46,283 bases of DNA, taken from NCBI GenBank assembly GCA_009773055.1, contig WOUW01000003.1, positions 1 through 46,283 of the forward strand. Reading direction: 5' to 3'. Numbering within the stretch: position 1 is the stretch's first letter; every line of letters starts with the position of its first letter. Position numbers and translations under genes: made by a program. Positions 45,631 to 46,283 of the stretch are shown in pieces. The stretch is from Paracoccaceae bacterium (GTDB lineage: Bacteria; Pseudomonadota; Alphaproteobacteria; Rhodobacterales; Rhodobacteraceae). Under the pieces are notes generated by a model. It worked only from the letters and a program-made list of their open reading frames with translations. It made no database searches and had not been told where the DNA came from.

Positions 45631-46283
45631 TCAGTCTCCTGTGCGGGCCAGGCCGGTGAACCACGGCATCGGGTCCACGGGCGCAGCACCCTGTCTGAGT
45701 TCCATATAAAGCGTTTCCGTGTCACGCCCGCCAGAGCCATCTGGCGCGAGGGTCACGAATTCCGCTGACACGGTCGCGGGGCCGCCCATCAGTCCAAGAG
45801 GGGCTTCTGCCGCCACGACTTCTCCCACTTCGCCATACAGGGTTTCCATCCCGACGAGCACCAGAAGATAGCCGTCGCCGGGTTCAAGGATCATCACATT
45901 TCCGTAGTCGAGCAGCGGGCCACGAAAGCGGATGGTCGCGGGCCAGGGTGCGGTGACCAGGGCGCGGGGCTGGGTGGCAAGCGAGACGCCCGGGCGACGC
46001 ACGCCGGCAGCGTCGGCCTCATTGGGCAGGCGAAGGACCGTGCCGAGGACCGGAAGCGGCAGGCGACCCTTTTCGCCGGCAAAGCTGGTGCTGCCTGCGG
46101 CGTCCGGGGACAGTCCGGCGGCGAAGGCGTCCAGCGTGTCGGCACTGTCCAAGAGGCCCTTCAGCACTTCGGGGTCCTCGGTAAAGCGCGATGGCAGGTC
46201 GGTCCGGTCGGAGATTGCCTTGGAGAGCGCGGTGCGCGCCTTTTGGGCGGTGACAAGGCCCCGTTCAAGCACGGCACCCGCCG
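45631..46283 (-). CDS. EnvC-like murein hydrolase activator, C-terminal part (cut by window edge)
   Basis: About 217 C-terminal residues of a protein whose start lies beyond the right edge. The last 130 residues are an M23/LytM-type domain. RALVTAPWPATIRFRGPLLDYG, read in part, precedes YGNVMILEPGDGYLLVLVG. Active LytM enzymes carry HxxxD and HxH zinc ligands; here these positions are replaced, as in EnvC. EnvC-type proteins lack hydrolase activity and instead activate amidases during division. The upstream part is helical, consistent with the coiled coil of EnvC. It lies five bases before ctpA. Confidence 0.85.
   Translation of the reverse strand, partial: AGAVLERGLVTAQKARTALSKAISDRTDLPSRFTEDPEVLKGLLDSADTLDAFAAGLSPDAAGSTSFAGEKGRLPLPVLGTVLRLPNEADAAGVRRPGVSLATQPRALVTAPWPATIRFRGPLLDYGNVMILEPGDGYLLVLVGMETLYGEVGEVVAAEAPLGLMGGPATVSAEFVTLAPDGSGGRDTETLYMELRQGAAPVDPMPWFTGLARTGD

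Overview
The window is about 46 kb of chromosomal DNA from a GC-rich alphaproteobacterium, most probably a member of the Rhodobacteraceae. This is an inference from the protein families and gene order: homospermidine synthase, hisC-tyrA, an F1-only ATP synthase operon (atpHAGDC) with no F0 genes, a CIRCE-controlled groESL, a sat-cysC fusion, DUF1150 next to an Hsp20 gene, and a DUF2125 protein beside a ChaC-like cyclotransferase. Almost all of it is housekeeping sequence. I see no rRNA, tRNA, insertion sequence, prophage, integrase or CRISPR array.

Layout. 1-4.7 kb (+): the tail of an unknown gene, homospermidine synthase, a roughly 200 bp palindromic intergenic element, hisC, tyrA and an extensin-like gene whose 5' end appears to be lost at the tyrA junction. 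4.65-5.7 kb (-): DUF2125 protein. 5.7-10.1 kb (+): a ChaC-like cyclotransferase, then a MotA/ExbB-like and MotB/OmpA-like pair with a very long coiled coil, followed by a DUF2189 membrane protein. 10.2-14.9 kb: clpA and gloB (-), a methyltransferase (+) and an L,D-transpeptidase (-). 15.3-20.1 kb (+): atpHAGDC, closed by a strong terminator. 20.2-22.2 kb: a 445-residue protein I do not recognise, with cysteine-rich ends, divergent from a small H-type lectin. 22.2-31.9 kb (-): a long run of metabolic genes: PAP2 phosphatase, PRPP synthetase, threonine aldolase, YcgN, ribF, MaoC hydratase, HAD hydrolase, family II pyrophosphatase, EamA transporter, MBL hydrolase and TraB/GumN protein. 32-34.1 kb (+): groES-groEL. 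34.2-41.8 kb: a DsbA-fold isomerase and an EamA transporter (+); GNAT, Gre-like and Nudix genes (-); an alpha/beta hydrolase (+); an iron-permease-like protein, purK, purE and DUF465 (-); hsp20-DUF1150 and a cytochrome b561 (+). 41.9-46.3 kb (-): sat-cysC, rppH, a CtpA-type protease and the C-terminal part of an EnvC-like amidase activator.

How genes work together. Several sets are translationally coupled by overlapping stop and start codons: hisC-tyrA, atpH-atpA, ycgN-ltaE, TraB-MBL-EamA, Nudix-Gre-GNAT, purE-purK and hsp20-DUF1150. The window touches energy conservation (F1-ATPase, pyrophosphatase), amino-acid, purine and sulfur assimilation, protein quality control (ClpA, GroESL, Hsp20) and envelope remodelling (L,D-transpeptidase, extensin/M15-like protein, CtpA, EnvC-like protein, MotAB-like motor).

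The parts most deserving follow-up are the orphan motor with its long coiled coil, the unknown protein/lectin pair, the tyrA-extensin junction, the palindromic element, and an inverted repeat lying on a heat-shock-like promoter before hsp20. None of these amounts to a proven new system.
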